From: Tetracladium setigerum
Lineage: Eukaryota > Ascomycota > Leotiomycetes > Helotiales
Length of the DNA: 64,000 nucleotides
NCBI GenBank assembly: GCA_031472005.1
Contig: PZJY01000006.1
Span: 310,001 to 374,000, forward strand
Direction: 5' to 3'
Position 1 is the stretch's first letter; the number at the start of each line of letters is the position of its first letter. The translations under genes were made by a program, and so were the position numbers. Below the pieces are notes generated by a model that made no database searches, was not told the origin of the DNA, and saw only the letters and a list, made by a program, of their open reading frames with translations. Shown piece after piece: positions 34,081 to 45,475 of the stretch.

Positions 34081-37000
34081 TCAAGCAACACTCAAAAACA
34101 ACTCATCCCCCTCCTAGTAGGCGTCAACTTCGGCACCCACCCCGGCGTCTTCGGCAACCCACCACTCCCCAAATCACCCCCCAATCCACTCATATCACCC
34201 CAACATCACCTCTCATACCCAACCAAACCCTCCCATCATCTCCCCGCTCCACGCTTCCTATCTTTGGTCTCCAGGCCTCACTCTTAGCCTGGGCTTTCTC
34301 TTGTTGATCGAGCACTCTCCAGCCACTTCCATTTCCAGTGGTCTTGGAGTTTTGGCGTTCGAGCGATTGATTTGGTGCTTGTGAGTTTGAGTTTGCAGGG
34401 AGGGAAGGATGAGGCTTGTGGCTCAGGGCGAGGTTGAGTGCAAGAGCTTTGCCTTTTTGTTCGCCGCGGCGTTTGGCGAGGAGGGAGGAGGTTGTGGAGA
34501 TGGATGAGATGGAGGATGAACGTGTATGTTGCGATGCTGAGGATGGCTGTAACGTCTTTCCTCCTTGTTGCTGCTGTTGTTGCTGTTGTAGTGGATTTGG
34601 AACGGGGAATGTCTTTGAGCGAGTAGGATTGTACGCTTGATAACTCGTAGATAACTGCTGTTGCATTGGCTGCTTCTGCGGAACCCAATGTGCCGAAGGA
34701 GCCGTCTGGCTTCGTTCCTGCTGCTGCTGCTGTTGCAAACGACGAGCCTGTGGCATTTGTTGCGGTTGAATCCGTGGTGGTGGTGGACCCATTGCTCCAG
34801 AATTCGTCGTTGTCTGCTCCGGCCAAATCTGCCCTGTTCCGGCGCGGAAAGGCTGAAGTTGAGATTCTTGTGGAGGAGGGAGGTAAGCGGGTGTTATCAT
34901 ACCAATTTGAATGTCAATCGCACTCATCGGTTCGATTGCACTCATTGGCTCGCCCTCTCTCTCTTTGCGCTCTCTTTCGCGTTTGGCTTTTAGCTCTGCT
35001 ACTACCCATGGTTTCATGTTTGCTTCTGCGATGGGAGAGATGGCGGTCGTATTCTCGATTGGGGTTGGAGATGCTACCATAGGACTTGCTACTTCAGGAC
35101 TGACGCCGTCATAGTTGAGTTGCCTTTGAGGGTGGGCATAACGACCAGAGTGGAAGACAGCGTTGAAATCGGGTTGGGCGGGAGGAGGAACCATGCGGAT
35201 TGTATTCTCTGGTAATCGCCCTCTGGGAGGAATCTTGGGGTACGAGACGGGTGAGCGACCACTTGGTGGTGACTCTGCTACAGGCGACAGATCGGCTGCT
35301 GCATTGAGTGTTCGGCGGCGATCAGAAGGATTTGTGTTGAGTGGCGCGAGAACAGGTTTTTGATTTTGTGATGAAGGTAGAACCTGTGCTTGTACGGCAT
35401 TCTCGGGTGAAACCACCGCAGAATCCATTGTTTCGAAAGAGGTTTGGGAGCCACTGGATTGATGCTTCTTCTTGTCATATGGTCCCGAAGCTTTGAAGGA
35501 AGGGCGAGTTCGTGGCATGGCGGGTACCGACTTGCCATTATCTGAATCTGGGAGTGAATCACGGACAGAATAGACAGAAGACCCGCCAGTTACTGGTCTT
35601 TCGGCACTGCTCTTTTGACCGTTTGGAATAGTAACTTGAAGCGGCTGTCTGAAGGAAGATTGTTGCGCCTGTTGCAGTGCTTGTTGACGGGCAGAATAGC
35701 CATCTGGTTGTCTGGGTTTGGAAAAGCTCCCCACTGGTCCACGGGTAATATTCAGCGGTTTGATTTGGAACTCTGTAGGAGGTGGCGTTGCAGTCTTGTT
35801 GTTAGGTCGAACACCCCCGGGGATGATAAATGCTGGGACTGGGGCAGCAGGCTCGGGAGAAACTTCTCTCACAGTAGGTAAATTTGAGGCTGGCGGCGGT
35901 GGATGTAATAGATCGTTCGATCCCCTTCCCCAACTATCATCGGCAGCAACAGCTGTATCAGCACTATCGACATCCTCCTCAAATTGTGTTGTAGTGCTCT
36001 GTCTATTAAACGGCCCCGCTGATGGATACGACAATCCAGCCTTTGGCTTCTGACCCGCTGGTACCGTCAAAGTCAAAGTTGGCTTCTCAGGTAAAAGTCT
36101 CGAAGCTCTCCTACCCTGCTTTAGATCTGGAGAAATGGCAACACCAATCATATCAGGCTTCAAACTTCTTCTTGAAAACATATTCGGACTTGAGGTATCG
36201 ATGCGGATTGGGATTCTGGGTGCGACCTTTCCGGCAATTCCGTTGGATGTTCCCCCGGGCCCCATTATCTTCTTCTCCAGATGAGCATTGTATCCATGGC
36301 CGTAGTTGAGGTCATTGGATGGATCGAGTTGGAAGGGAAGCATGTCACTGTCTCGAGATCGTTGGTATCTCCTCCTTCTCAAACATGCGAAAATGATCAA
36401 CCCGATAATGGCGAGCGCACCAAGTGACGAGCCTATAGTAACTGCGATGGTTTGGTTTCGATTCAAGATTGGCTCGGCTTTAGGTGCTACTACTGTTTCT
36501 GAAGCACCTTCTGCATTGGGGGAGGTTGTAGTAGCTGGAGGAGGCGAAGGAAGACTAGTAGTTGATGGCGGTAGAGATTGTGATGTTGTAACGAGAGTGG
36601 ATGATATACTTGGATCGGTAGCAATAGCAGTGATTGTGGTGCTTGCACTGAAAACCAAAGTCGACGTTTTTGGAGGTGTGCTCGCTGTGGATGATTCAAC
36701 AACCATCGTCGCTGTAAGAGTTGCGTGAGTATTTGGAAGAGACCCCTTCTTTCCATCACACATAGTGTAAGCTTTGAAAGCCGCCGCATCTACCCATCAT
36801 TGTCAGCTCCGAAACACCAAAAGTCAAGCACAAACCTACCTTGTGGCTGTCCATTAATACACGCAGCAGTTGTGAGTACGCACTGAACAGCTCCCTCACC
36901 AACTGTGTAATCCGAACTACTTTTTGTTGTGCAGAGACAATCCAGCGTAGGATTGATGCCGCATTTCGTTAAGGCGAAGTTGAAATCTAGGAAGGACGTG

Positions 37001-37116
37001 AAACAGGAATGCGCGCATGAGGGAAGAAGATTCGTTAGCTCTGCTGAGAGAGTTGTTTTGGCCGCGCCGGCGTGAATGGCGTATAGTACCAGGACGATAC
37101 CTGAACGGAATGCCAT
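34081..37116 (-). CDS. CFEM-domain single-pass membrane protein, about 995 aa
   Basis: Two exons: 36840-37116 and 34081-36789, with a 50-nt intron inside the CFEM domain. Signal peptide at 1-20 (MAFRSGIVLVLYAIHAGA). An eight-cysteine CFEM domain follows (PSCAHSC ... KCGINPTLDCLC ... QC ... AAC ... MC); the gap between Cys2 and Cys3 is 13 residues, slightly longer than the consensus. Then come a Ser/Thr/Pro-rich stalk (about 110-200), one transmembrane helix at about 206-229 (TIAVTIGSSLGALAIIGLIIFACL), basic RRRR stop-transfer residues and a long disordered cytoplasmic tail with poly-Gln runs. Two single G bases seem to be missing (34198-34201 and 34107-34111). With them, the tail ends in LPKTPGWVPKLTPTRRGDEL and a few more residues; the uncorrected frame stops at 34190. 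CFEM proteins act at the cell surface, for example in haem uptake, adhesion or sensing; which applies here is unknown. Confidence 0.88.
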
Positions 37117-38748
37117 AATAAATGGAGCTGTTGTGATTGTTAGTTGTGCTCCTGGAAATCCAATCCGCCTTCTCCCAGTAGCCATCCGAGTATACAGTAC
37201 GATCCAGATTCAACACATCCACTCCCCACTTCCATCTCAACATCCATCCCACCCCTCTTGTATATCTTCCACCTCAATCAGAATATAGAAGTTTCACATA
37301 CCTGAGAAGCAAATATTAAATAGCAAGAAACGTCCAGCGTCCAAGCATCATTACCAAACCCAGGACAAGATACGAAAAATAAACACCATCAAGGAGATCG
37401 ACCCATCTATTCCCAGAGTACCTTTTGTTGTCTTTTCTTTCCCACAAGCACAATACAGTTTAAAGGAGGAAATAGATGAAAAATAATGACCCGTTGGATT
37501 TCAAAGAGAAGAACGACCCAAAAACCAACCCAAGACAAAGATGGAAAATGACAAAAGGGACGGAGGGCTTGAAGACGACGGTACTGCAAAGGAAATTAAA
37601 ATTAAGATCTCACGTTTGAGAATATTAATCAAGGGGGAAAGAGAAGGAGTAACAAGAAAGACTTAAGAAGCAAAAGCAAAAGAAACAAGCCGGGTAGGGT
37701 AGGGTAGGGTACTGTAGCTAGTCTCGAGACAAGCCGCCTCCCATCTATCTCATGGCTCCTCGTTCGTCACCTACATAATTGTCTTCCGCCGAAGAAAGAC
37801 ACTGTCCAATTCTTCCAATGAATGCCATCTCCTACCCTCACCCATCTAATTGTGGATGCAGAAATAAACAAGCAGGCGGCTCCTTGGGCCTTACAGTCAA
37901 CATCGGGAAGCTCGAGGAGGCCGTAGAACGTCATTGTTCCGTGGGTTTTACGATGGGGGAGGACGAGAGCGATGACTTCTAAGCGCGGGGTCTCACTAAG
38001 CGCTGGCCAAGACGTCGAAACGCTGGAGGTGCAGCGAATCAGAGCGCCGATGTGCAAGAGGGTAAATCTGAAATGCCACGAAATTGACTTCTTACGTGGC
38101 ATTGAGGATGATGACGAGGGTATCTGTCTCGGTAATCATCCATTCCAGACTGGTCGGGACGATCAATTGGTTAAGCGCTTGCTTTTTGGACTCCCAGCGC
38201 CTAGACTCGCTGCTTTTCTTAATTCATTTGTTAGTTCGGCATATTTGCTAGAAGCGAGGTCACATGTTTATCAAATTGAGGCTCACCTGTTAACATCCGA
38301 CGTCGTTAGACTCCACTTCCTTCGTCGAGATATATGCTGGTTGGTTCAATTCTAACCGTTGCAGATATGCAGTCATAGGGCAACGTGCAGTTTTTCGATA
38401 TGGAGAAATTGCAGAACTCCATGCAAGCTCATGAACACGTAGGTGGAGACTTCGACGACCGCGCTTCAGCACGAACGGAGGATCGTACTACTGAAAGTTC
38501 CGGGCGCGAAAGCGGCAAATTTCCAATCAACACAAACACAAGGCACTGTAGCTACTCTCGTAAAGTTTTGATTTTGGTATCTAGAAAGGTCCACGCTTGC
38601 TTCCTCCCTTGCCGTCATCACTCATGAGGATGCTCATTCGAACTGTAGTACCGCAAATTTCTAGCAAATGCCATGCAATATCCCATCTGGGAATCTAAGG
38701 TTGAAAAATCAAACGCCAGCCCGCCCCGCTTTTTTGCCACTTTCATGC
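37117..38748. other. Intergenic, possible minus-strand exons not resolved
   Basis: Upstream of the CFEM gene and downstream of DBP5. On the minus strand between about 38630 and 37760 there are protein-like pieces separated by good splice-like signals. An example is RWESKKQALNQLIVPTSLEW from about 38200, preceded by an intron end with CTAAC and GTCTAG. I could not join them into one frame without a frameshift. A G-rich tract sits at 37692-37709. Confidence 0.35.
37692..37709 (+). repeat. G-rich (GGGTA)n tract, possible G-quadruplex
   Basis: Four GGG runs separated by TA on the plus strand, which meets the usual G-quadruplex pattern. It lies upstream of the minus-strand CFEM gene. It is not a canonical telomere repeat, since the unit is five bases. 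Confidence 0.6.
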
Positions 38749-40599
38749 CTATTTGGTCTCTCCTCCACTTTGTCTGATCACCTCCTTGATGGTCGTCTCG
38801 TTGTGGTCCCAATCATCGGCGCTCAACTGTACCAAATCGATGCTGAAATGCTCGACAATCTTTTGGAGAGCTTGGAAGCTCTTCTTGTCAAAGACGAACG
38901 AGATACTGACACCGACACGTCCAAATCGACCAGTTCGACCAATACGGTGGAGGTAGGTCTCGAAATCAGGCTCATTATCACTCTTGCCTTTCATCGGGAT
39001 ATCGTAGTTGATGACCATGGACACAGTAGAGACATCAAGACCACGAGCAAGGACGTTGGTTGTGATGAGAACCTTGGAAACTCCGTTTCTGAAATCTTGG
39101 ACGACTCGATCACGATCTGCTCCATCAAAAGCTCCATGAACAGAGCTGACTTTGTGGCCAGCTTTAGTCAATTGGTCTTGAAGCATATCGGCAGTGCTAC
39201 GTAACTATGCATGGTCAGTGAGCTTCTGCGTTGAGCCAAATGATAGATCTTGATCGACTTACTCGGACAAAGATGATCGACGAGCCAATTGTGAGCATAG
39301 TGTACAGCTTGCAGATATAGTCGTATTTCCCCTCGTCGCCATTGCAGTCAATAAACTACCCAAATTAGCATCTTCTTCTTTGCAGCAAATAGAGACGTAA
39401 AGTTTCCACATGAAACAGTCTACCAAAGGTGCAACGAAGGAGCAAAACTAACCATTTGTTTGATCCCGGCAACGGTAAGTTGGTTTTGCTCGAGCAAAAT
39501 TTGATTGGCATCAGGGCTGAACTGGTTGGCGTAGTTTACAACGTTTCCAGGGAAGGTGGCGGAGAAGAGCAGCACTTGAACATTCTCTGGAAGAACACTG
39601 CGCAGAATTAGTCAAGAAACGTGAAAATGAGAACATATCCTTACCGTTTGACCATCAACGACTGATCTCCTAATCCTTGCATGTCCACTAAAGACTGTCA
39701 TCAGCAATTGTGTCAGAATAATGTGCAAAGATATAGCGTACACATATTGTCAGCCTCATCCATAACGAAGACTCGAATCTTTGACGCATCCAACTGTCTT
39801 CTCTTGATCAAATCCAAGACAGTTCCTGGTGTTCCAATAATCACTGCTGCCTCGACCTTTGCGTTTCTCGCGACGGCTCCTGGAACAGCACCCTGTACTA
39901 CCAGATCAGGAACGTATTGGCCAATTGTTCGCACAACTCCCTCGATTTGTCGAGCAAGCTCTCGACTAGGAGCAAGGACCAGAGCTTGGGGCTGGGTTGG
40001 CTTTGTGTAGTCGACTCGTGAAAGGATCGTGATAACGAAGGCTGCGGTCTTGCCAGTACCAGATTGGGATTGGGCAATCATCTGTTCGGCAGAATTGTTA
40101 GCAGAGCTTTGAATAGGAATCCAGCTGTATAGATGCATATGGAACTTACATTGGTGGGTGGGTCAAGGAGAAGTAATGGGAGAGCTTTCTCTTGGATCTT
40201 GGAGGGCTTGAGGAAGTTCATGGTGGTGAGACCTTGGGTGATGTGCTTGTTACTAGAATTGTTAGCTGAACCGGCGCTGGCTGGGCGAGAGCAGTCAACT
40301 CACGGGATGATCTCGTCAAAGGTCTTGCGCGAGTATAGTGGGTTTGTTGGGTCGTTTTGGTAATGGGCGAGTCGGGAGTTCAAGATGACCTTGACATTGT
40401 TCTCGCGAGATGGGTCGTCTTCTAGGTCACCACCGCCTCGTGCTCGAGCAGCACCGTCCAGGCCCATTGGTCCCGCATCCACAGGTTCAGTGGGCGACGC
40501 CAGCTCATCAGCCCATGAAGTTGATACCGCAGCTACTGCTTCGGCAGGTTTGTTTGTGATGCGATCCGCAAGGGAAGGCGATGGTTTGGAGTCGGACAT
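38749..40599 (-). CDS. DBP5: DEAD-box ATP-dependent RNA helicase Dbp5
   Basis: mRNA-export helicase acting at the cytoplasmic face of the nuclear pore with Gle1 and inositol hexakisphosphate; 491 aa, close to the yeast protein (482). Seven exons: 40304-40599, 40150-40252, 39742-40081, 39645-39687, 39453-39597, 39263-39355 and 38749-39204. The sum of 1476 nt is in frame without corrections. Motifs: Q-motif ([14 protein letters not shown]), motif [11 protein letters not shown] (136-145), motif Ia PSRELARQ, motif II DEAD (241-244), motif III SAT (273-275), motif V ARGLD (393-397) and motif [10 protein letters not shown] (426-433). The N-terminal leader with [14 protein letters not shown] and the [15 protein letters not shown] segment are typical of Dbp5. 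It shares a 552-bp divergent promoter with BZZ1. Confidence 0.96.
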
Positions 40600-41151
40600 G
40601 ATGCCTATGGGTTTTCAGGCTAGGAGGGGAAAGTGTCGAAGCCTGGCGAGGGTAGGGCGAAGCGGGTTGAAATTGAGTTTGGGGCTAAAGGAAGAGGAGA
40701 ATGAGGTGAAGGAGAAGTAGGAGGTGGTGTTGTTGTTCTGTTTGCGGTCAAGCGCGTGAATAAAGATATCAAGCTCCTCTCCTCTGAGAAACAAACATCC
40801 AGTTTGGCGGGGTTATGAGCGGCCGCTAGTGGCTGGGCGGATGTCTGAAGTGTGGCTGGAATGCCAAGCTGTGGCTTCGCTCCAATTTCGTGGCCTGGGG
40901 AAGAAAGGAGCGAGGGAAGCAACGGCATGGGAAGAGGCGTGGTGGAGTGGGGTGGAAACACATTGCCATAGACAGAGAGTGACAAGAACATAGCCCGATT
41001 GTACCAAGAAACCTCCCTCCTCCTCCTCCTCTACTTCCTCAACGACTACTATTGCTATGATCTCCCTTTTTATAGCATGCGCTTGAGAATTCTACAACCA
41101 CCATCACCACCAGCTTTGCACTAAGTCTTGGGGAGCATCATTCCATCCATC
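40600..41151. promoter_or_regulatory. Bidirectional promoter of DBP5 and BZZ1
   Basis: 552 bp between two divergent start codons (40599 minus, 41152 plus). A pyrimidine tract with TCC repeats lies at 41014-41040, just upstream of BZZ1, typical of fungal core promoters. No specific factor site is claimed. Confidence 0.6.
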
Positions 41152-43588
41152 ATGGCCGATGTTGACATTGCGCCCAACTTCGGCTTGGAGCTGAAGGTAC
41201 GCTGTCGCATGTCGTCGCTGGGTGAATTTCGAGCCTTTAGAGACAGGCAGCCGCTAACAATTCCTCGCTCTAGGACTCCTTCAAATCGGTCAATGCATGG
41301 GTTTCCAATGGTATCAACTGGTTGGAGGATATCCAGCAATTCTACCGGGAGCGAAGTGTCATCGAGAAGGAATACAGCGCCAAACTCAATATTTTGGCGA
41401 AGAAGTACTATGAGAAGAAGAACAAGAAATCGAGCAGTCTAAGTGTGGGAGATACGCCGGTTATGACACCTGGATCATTGGAAAGGTAGGAGAAGGAATA
41501 CGCGGGTGTGTGTGGGAGAATGCGAGGAGGCTGACGAGACGGTCATAGTGCCTCACTCACGACCTGGACCACACAACTGACGACACTCGAGTCTCGAGCT
41601 GCGGAGCACGACAAGTACGGATCAGATCTTATATCACAAGTGGCAGAGCCATTAAAGTATTTGGGGTCTCGTTATGAAGAACTCCGGAAGCGTCACGCGG
41701 AATTCGCGGATAAATTGGAGAAGGAGAGGGAGTCAGCATATGGGGATTTGAGAAAGATGAAGGGGAAGTACGATGCAGCATGTCAAGATGTCGAGAACAA
41801 GCGGAAGAAGACGGAGTCCGCATTCGACTATTCCAAGACCAAAGCTGCGAATGCCTACCAGCAACAGATCTCGGACATGCACAATGTGAAGAACAGTTAC
41901 CTGATTGCAATCAACGTTACCAATAAGCAGAAGGAGAAATATTACCACGAGTACGTCCCGGATCTGCTGGATAGTATGCAGGAACTTTCGGAGTCACGGA
42001 CTACGAAGCTCAATGGAATCTGGTCGGTGGCTGCGAGGGTAGAATTGGGAATGCTACAGAGAAGCGCAGACTTTATAACGCACTTGTCACAAGAAATACC
42101 CCGTAACCAACCTGCCCTAGATTCCATGATGTTTGTTCGGCACAATGTTGGAGTATGGCAAGAACCACCAAACAAAGTCTTCGAAGCCAGTCCAGTATGG
42201 CACGACGATGATCTGATGGTGGTAGACGATACAGCCAAAGTATTCCTCCGAAATGTTCTCGGTAAATCAAAAGCACAGCTCGGAGATCTGCGTAGAGAAG
42301 TAGACAAAAAACGCCGAGAAGTTGAGAGCGCGAAACAAATCAAGGTAGCGATCCGAGCCGGGAAGGACAAAAGAGACGAAGTAGACGTCGTCCGCTCCAT
42401 CTTCCAAATGCAAGAAGACCTCCACCAATCCGACCACAAACGCCTCACTGCTGAAGTCGAAGCCTCCACCATCACGGAAGCTGTAGGCGACGTAACCGTC
42501 GGTTCCAAATCCCACAATTTCAAATCTCAAACCTTCAAAATCCCAACCAACTGCGATCTCTGCGGCGAGCGAATATGGGGTCTCTCAGCCAAAGGATTTG
42601 ATTGCAGAGACTGCGGCTACACATGTCACAGCAAATGTGAGATGAAAGTGCCGGCTCAATGTCCTGGCGAACAAACGAAAGAGGAAAAGAAAGCTTTAAA
42701 GGCGGAGAGACAACAGGCTGCTACCACCCTCAAAAGCCCTACTTCTGGTCCAGGGAGGTCTTCAGACAATGTTTCGGAACTGCCGACTATGAGTAGGAGT
42801 AACACGATGAACTCGCTCAGTTCTGGATACGCAGCGAGTGCACATCGCTCGGTTTCTGGTGCGCCCAAAAGTCCAGTTTCGGAGGAGGCAACGGCAACAG
42901 CAACTCCTGTCCCAGCTGCAGCAACGAAACCAAGTATCAGTGCCCCCACCACCCTGCGGAAAAACCGAGTCATCGCTCCTCCACCAACAGCATATATCAG
43001 TGAATTACCAGGTAGCATGCCTGCCAACGGGGGCAGTCTATCTGCGAAAGAGCAGCAGCAGACGGGGAAGATGCTTTATGCTTATGATGGAACGGGACCG
43101 GGAGAACTGTCGGTGGCGGAAGGTCTTAATGTTACTATTTTGGAACCTGATGGTATTGTCTTTTCCTCATCTTCTCGTTTGCATTACAAGTTGGAACTAA
43201 TTCATATAAAACAACAGACCAAGGCTGGATCAAAGTCCGCGCTGGCTACAAAGAAGGTCTCGTCCCTACCGCCTACGTCGAAATTCACGCCCCCGTCGCC
43301 GCCGTCTCCCCCGCACGTCCCTCCTCCGTAACATCAAACTCAGGCTCCTCTGTCGCAGGCAGCATGAACAAGAAACAAGGCCCAGCCGTTGCACCCAGGA
43401 GAGGCGCGAAGAAGCTGAAGTATGTGGAGGCTTTGTATGAGTATACGGCACAGAGTGATGCTGAGTGGAGTATGGTTGAGGGGGAGAGGTTTGTGCTTGT
43501 CAAGGAAGATGGAGGGGATGGCTGGGCGGAGGTGGAGAAGGGTGGTGTGGCGAGGAGTGTGCCAGCGAATTATGTGCAGATTGTTTGA
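41152..43588 (+). CDS. BZZ1: Bzz1-like F-BAR / C1 / SH3 endocytic protein, 743 aa
   Basis: Actin-patch adaptor that binds membranes and WASP/Las17-type partners during endocytosis. Exons: 41152-41196, 41274-41485, 41549-43152 and 43218-43588; 2232 nt, in frame without corrections. F-BAR domain at about 8-260 (begins FGLELKDSF, coiled helices rich in Lys/Glu). C1 zinc-binding domain at 408-457 with the HNFKSQTFKIPTNCDLC start and CRDCGYTCHSKC core. Two SH3 domains: the first (KMLYAYDGTGPGELSVAEG ... GWIKVRAG) is cut by the last intron; the second is at the C-terminus (YVEALYEYTAQSDAEWSMVE ... VPANYVQI). Ser/Thr/Ala-rich linkers lie between. This domain order is that of Bzz1. Confidence 0.95.
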
Positions 43589-44521
43589 TGGGGAAGGGAA
43601 GGAGAGGGAGTGGAGAAGGGCAAGGAGGGGCAAGTAGGACTTGTTTTTGTTTTGGTGGGTTAGTGGGGAATTCAGAATTCATGAGATACAGTCAGGGGGG
43701 CGGAAGAAAGTTGTAGATGACGGAGAGGTAGTAAGTTGGCTTAGAGGAGAGGTTGCTGGATGATTGATTGTATTGATGATTACCTAAGTCTGATATCAGG
43801 CTGAAGGGATGATGGTTGATGGCTGATGAAGTAAAAATGGGCAAAAGAAATCAAAACAATCGAGCGAGTGAGCTATCAAAACAAAAAGAAAGAATGAAAG
43901 AAAGCGAGCGAGCGAGTTTATCTGTATGTACTGCATTCTCATTATGGAAGAGGCGTTGGCGGTTGTGGTTGTGGTTGTGGTACTTTTCCGATACGTATGT
44001 ATGTAGGGTATCTAGATAGCATGTAGATACCTAAGGAGGGAGTGGGAGGTTAGAAAGTTGGCTGGAAAAATGAAACACTAAAATCGAATTTCTTAGTTTG
44101 CTTTTCTTTCTTTCTATTTTGGTTTCTTTTCGTGTCTCTATCTAGAGCTTCTTCAGTTTTGAACTACTCTTGAAAAGGTTTGAAGGGCCGAGCGTTAAGC
44201 TTTGTGCTGAAGGCTTTGGGAGGATTGGGAGTGTGGTGGTTGTTGTGGTGTGAGGTATTGGGTACTGGGTACTGGGTACTGGGTACTGCGTATAGGATGT
44301 GAGTGTGAAGTGCATAGGTAAGTTGGGTTCAAAATGAGGCTCCACGAATTTACTTTCATCCAATGCCGATAAGTCCCTTTCACTTAACAAAACAGATCAA
44401 GTCAACTCCCCACATACTCTCAAAACACTCCTTCAAGTACAAAAATCACAAAGCCTCTTCCTCCCAAGAAAAAAAAATCCTAAAACAAAAATTGTAAAAA
44501 AGTATCGCTGTCAGATATAAT
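43589..44521. other. Intergenic, 3' flank of BZZ1 and tRNA-Asp
   Basis: No gene supported. Contains a GAAA/GCGA-rich stretch near 43880-43920, a (GGGTACT)4 minisatellite, and A-runs just before the tRNA that can serve as Pol III terminator on the minus strand. Confidence 0.5.
44260..44287 (+). repeat. (GGGTACT)4 minisatellite
   Basis: Four perfect 7-bp GGGTACT units, with a degenerate partial unit before them. Four GGG runs with 4-nt loops could also form a G-quadruplex on the plus strand. Confidence 0.85.
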
Positions 44522-44593
44522 CTCTCTGACGGGGAGTCGAACCCCGATCTCCCGCGTGACAAGCGGAAATCATGACCGTTAGACCATCAAAGA
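44522..44593 (-). tRNA. tRNA-Asp(GUC)
   Basis: 72-nt tRNA without intron. Acceptor TCTTTGA pairs with TCAGAGA, discriminator G, D-arm with TCTAACGG, anticodon loop TT-GTC-AC on a CCGC/GCGG stem, T-arm CGGGG-TTCGACT-CCCCG. Anticodon GTC decodes Asp. Confidence 0.95.
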
Positions 44594-45475
44594 TGCGAAT
44601 GATTTGATGCAGGGAGTTGGCTTTCTTGAGATTATAGATGTGGGTAGGTGTTGAGTTTTTCATCTGTGGAGGCGGGGTCCCGCGCTAAGGCGAAAGAGAA
44701 GGCACGGAATTTGGGAAGGAGGGACACGAGTTTGAGGATTGGGAGTAATGGGTAAGAGAAGGTCAAAAATGTTAATAAGTCAAATACAAAGACGGCCGTG
44801 GGCCCATATATCGAGGGGCATAGATGCTGGGAGGCGCTTCAGGGAGCATGCCAAGCCTGTGCGCGTATATATCTAGAATCACGACTGAAGAAGGAATTTA
44901 ACCTTAGAATTAGTAGGTACTTAGAACCTACCTCTCCCATCTTTTTCGATCTCAATCTGCATTTCCCAGGCTTTTGCCAGATTAAAAACATCAATAGCGT
45001 TTACCATTCTTCTTCGACTATTTGGTATTCTAGCTTTCTGGCTGTATGTAAGCGTAGGACAAGAGAATCACCAACACCGAGTAGAACAGAAGTATTCAAG
45101 CAAAGAAATTTGCATGTTTTGAACTACGTACGGAAGTTCTGTAGTCTCAAATACTATCGAGTAGGTAACTAACTAACGGTAGGAGGCAAAATCTACTCCT
45201 GAATAGCGTGTTACGACACCAGAGAGAGGCATCAGCTAAAAGGTTGACGAAGAATTGATTGACCCGGAAAGTTTGTTGATCATATAGCAACCTGATAATT
45301 AGTCTCACTATTCTAACCAAACAGTCTCATTAACATTCTCGTCAACATTTAATTTACAACACTATTCTCACGACCATTCTAAACACCACCTCAACTTTCC
45401 TAGTTGTTTCCATCATTCTGACTTCCAAATTTACCAGAATCAGCAATTTCACCAGAATCGTGATCGGCTGGGAGT
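44594..45475. other. Intergenic region downstream of the coding remnant
   Basis: No supported gene. The minus-strand frame of the remnant at 45476-46484 may continue a little into 45430-45475, but without recognisable features. Upstream flank of tRNA-Asp at the left end. Confidence 0.4.

Noticed and set aside
33524..34117. Overlapping open frames on both strands (131-181 codons)
   Set aside because: Low-complexity Pro/Ser/His translations in different frames, no splice-supported gene; the right end overlaps the true 3' end of the CFEM gene.
37692..37709. Telomere-like repeat
   Set aside because: The unit is GGGTA, not TTAGGG, and only four units are present; no sign of a chromosome end.
37972..38355. 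127-codon plus-strand frame
   Set aside because: No recognisable domain, and the opposite strand shows exon-like pieces with splice signals in the same place.
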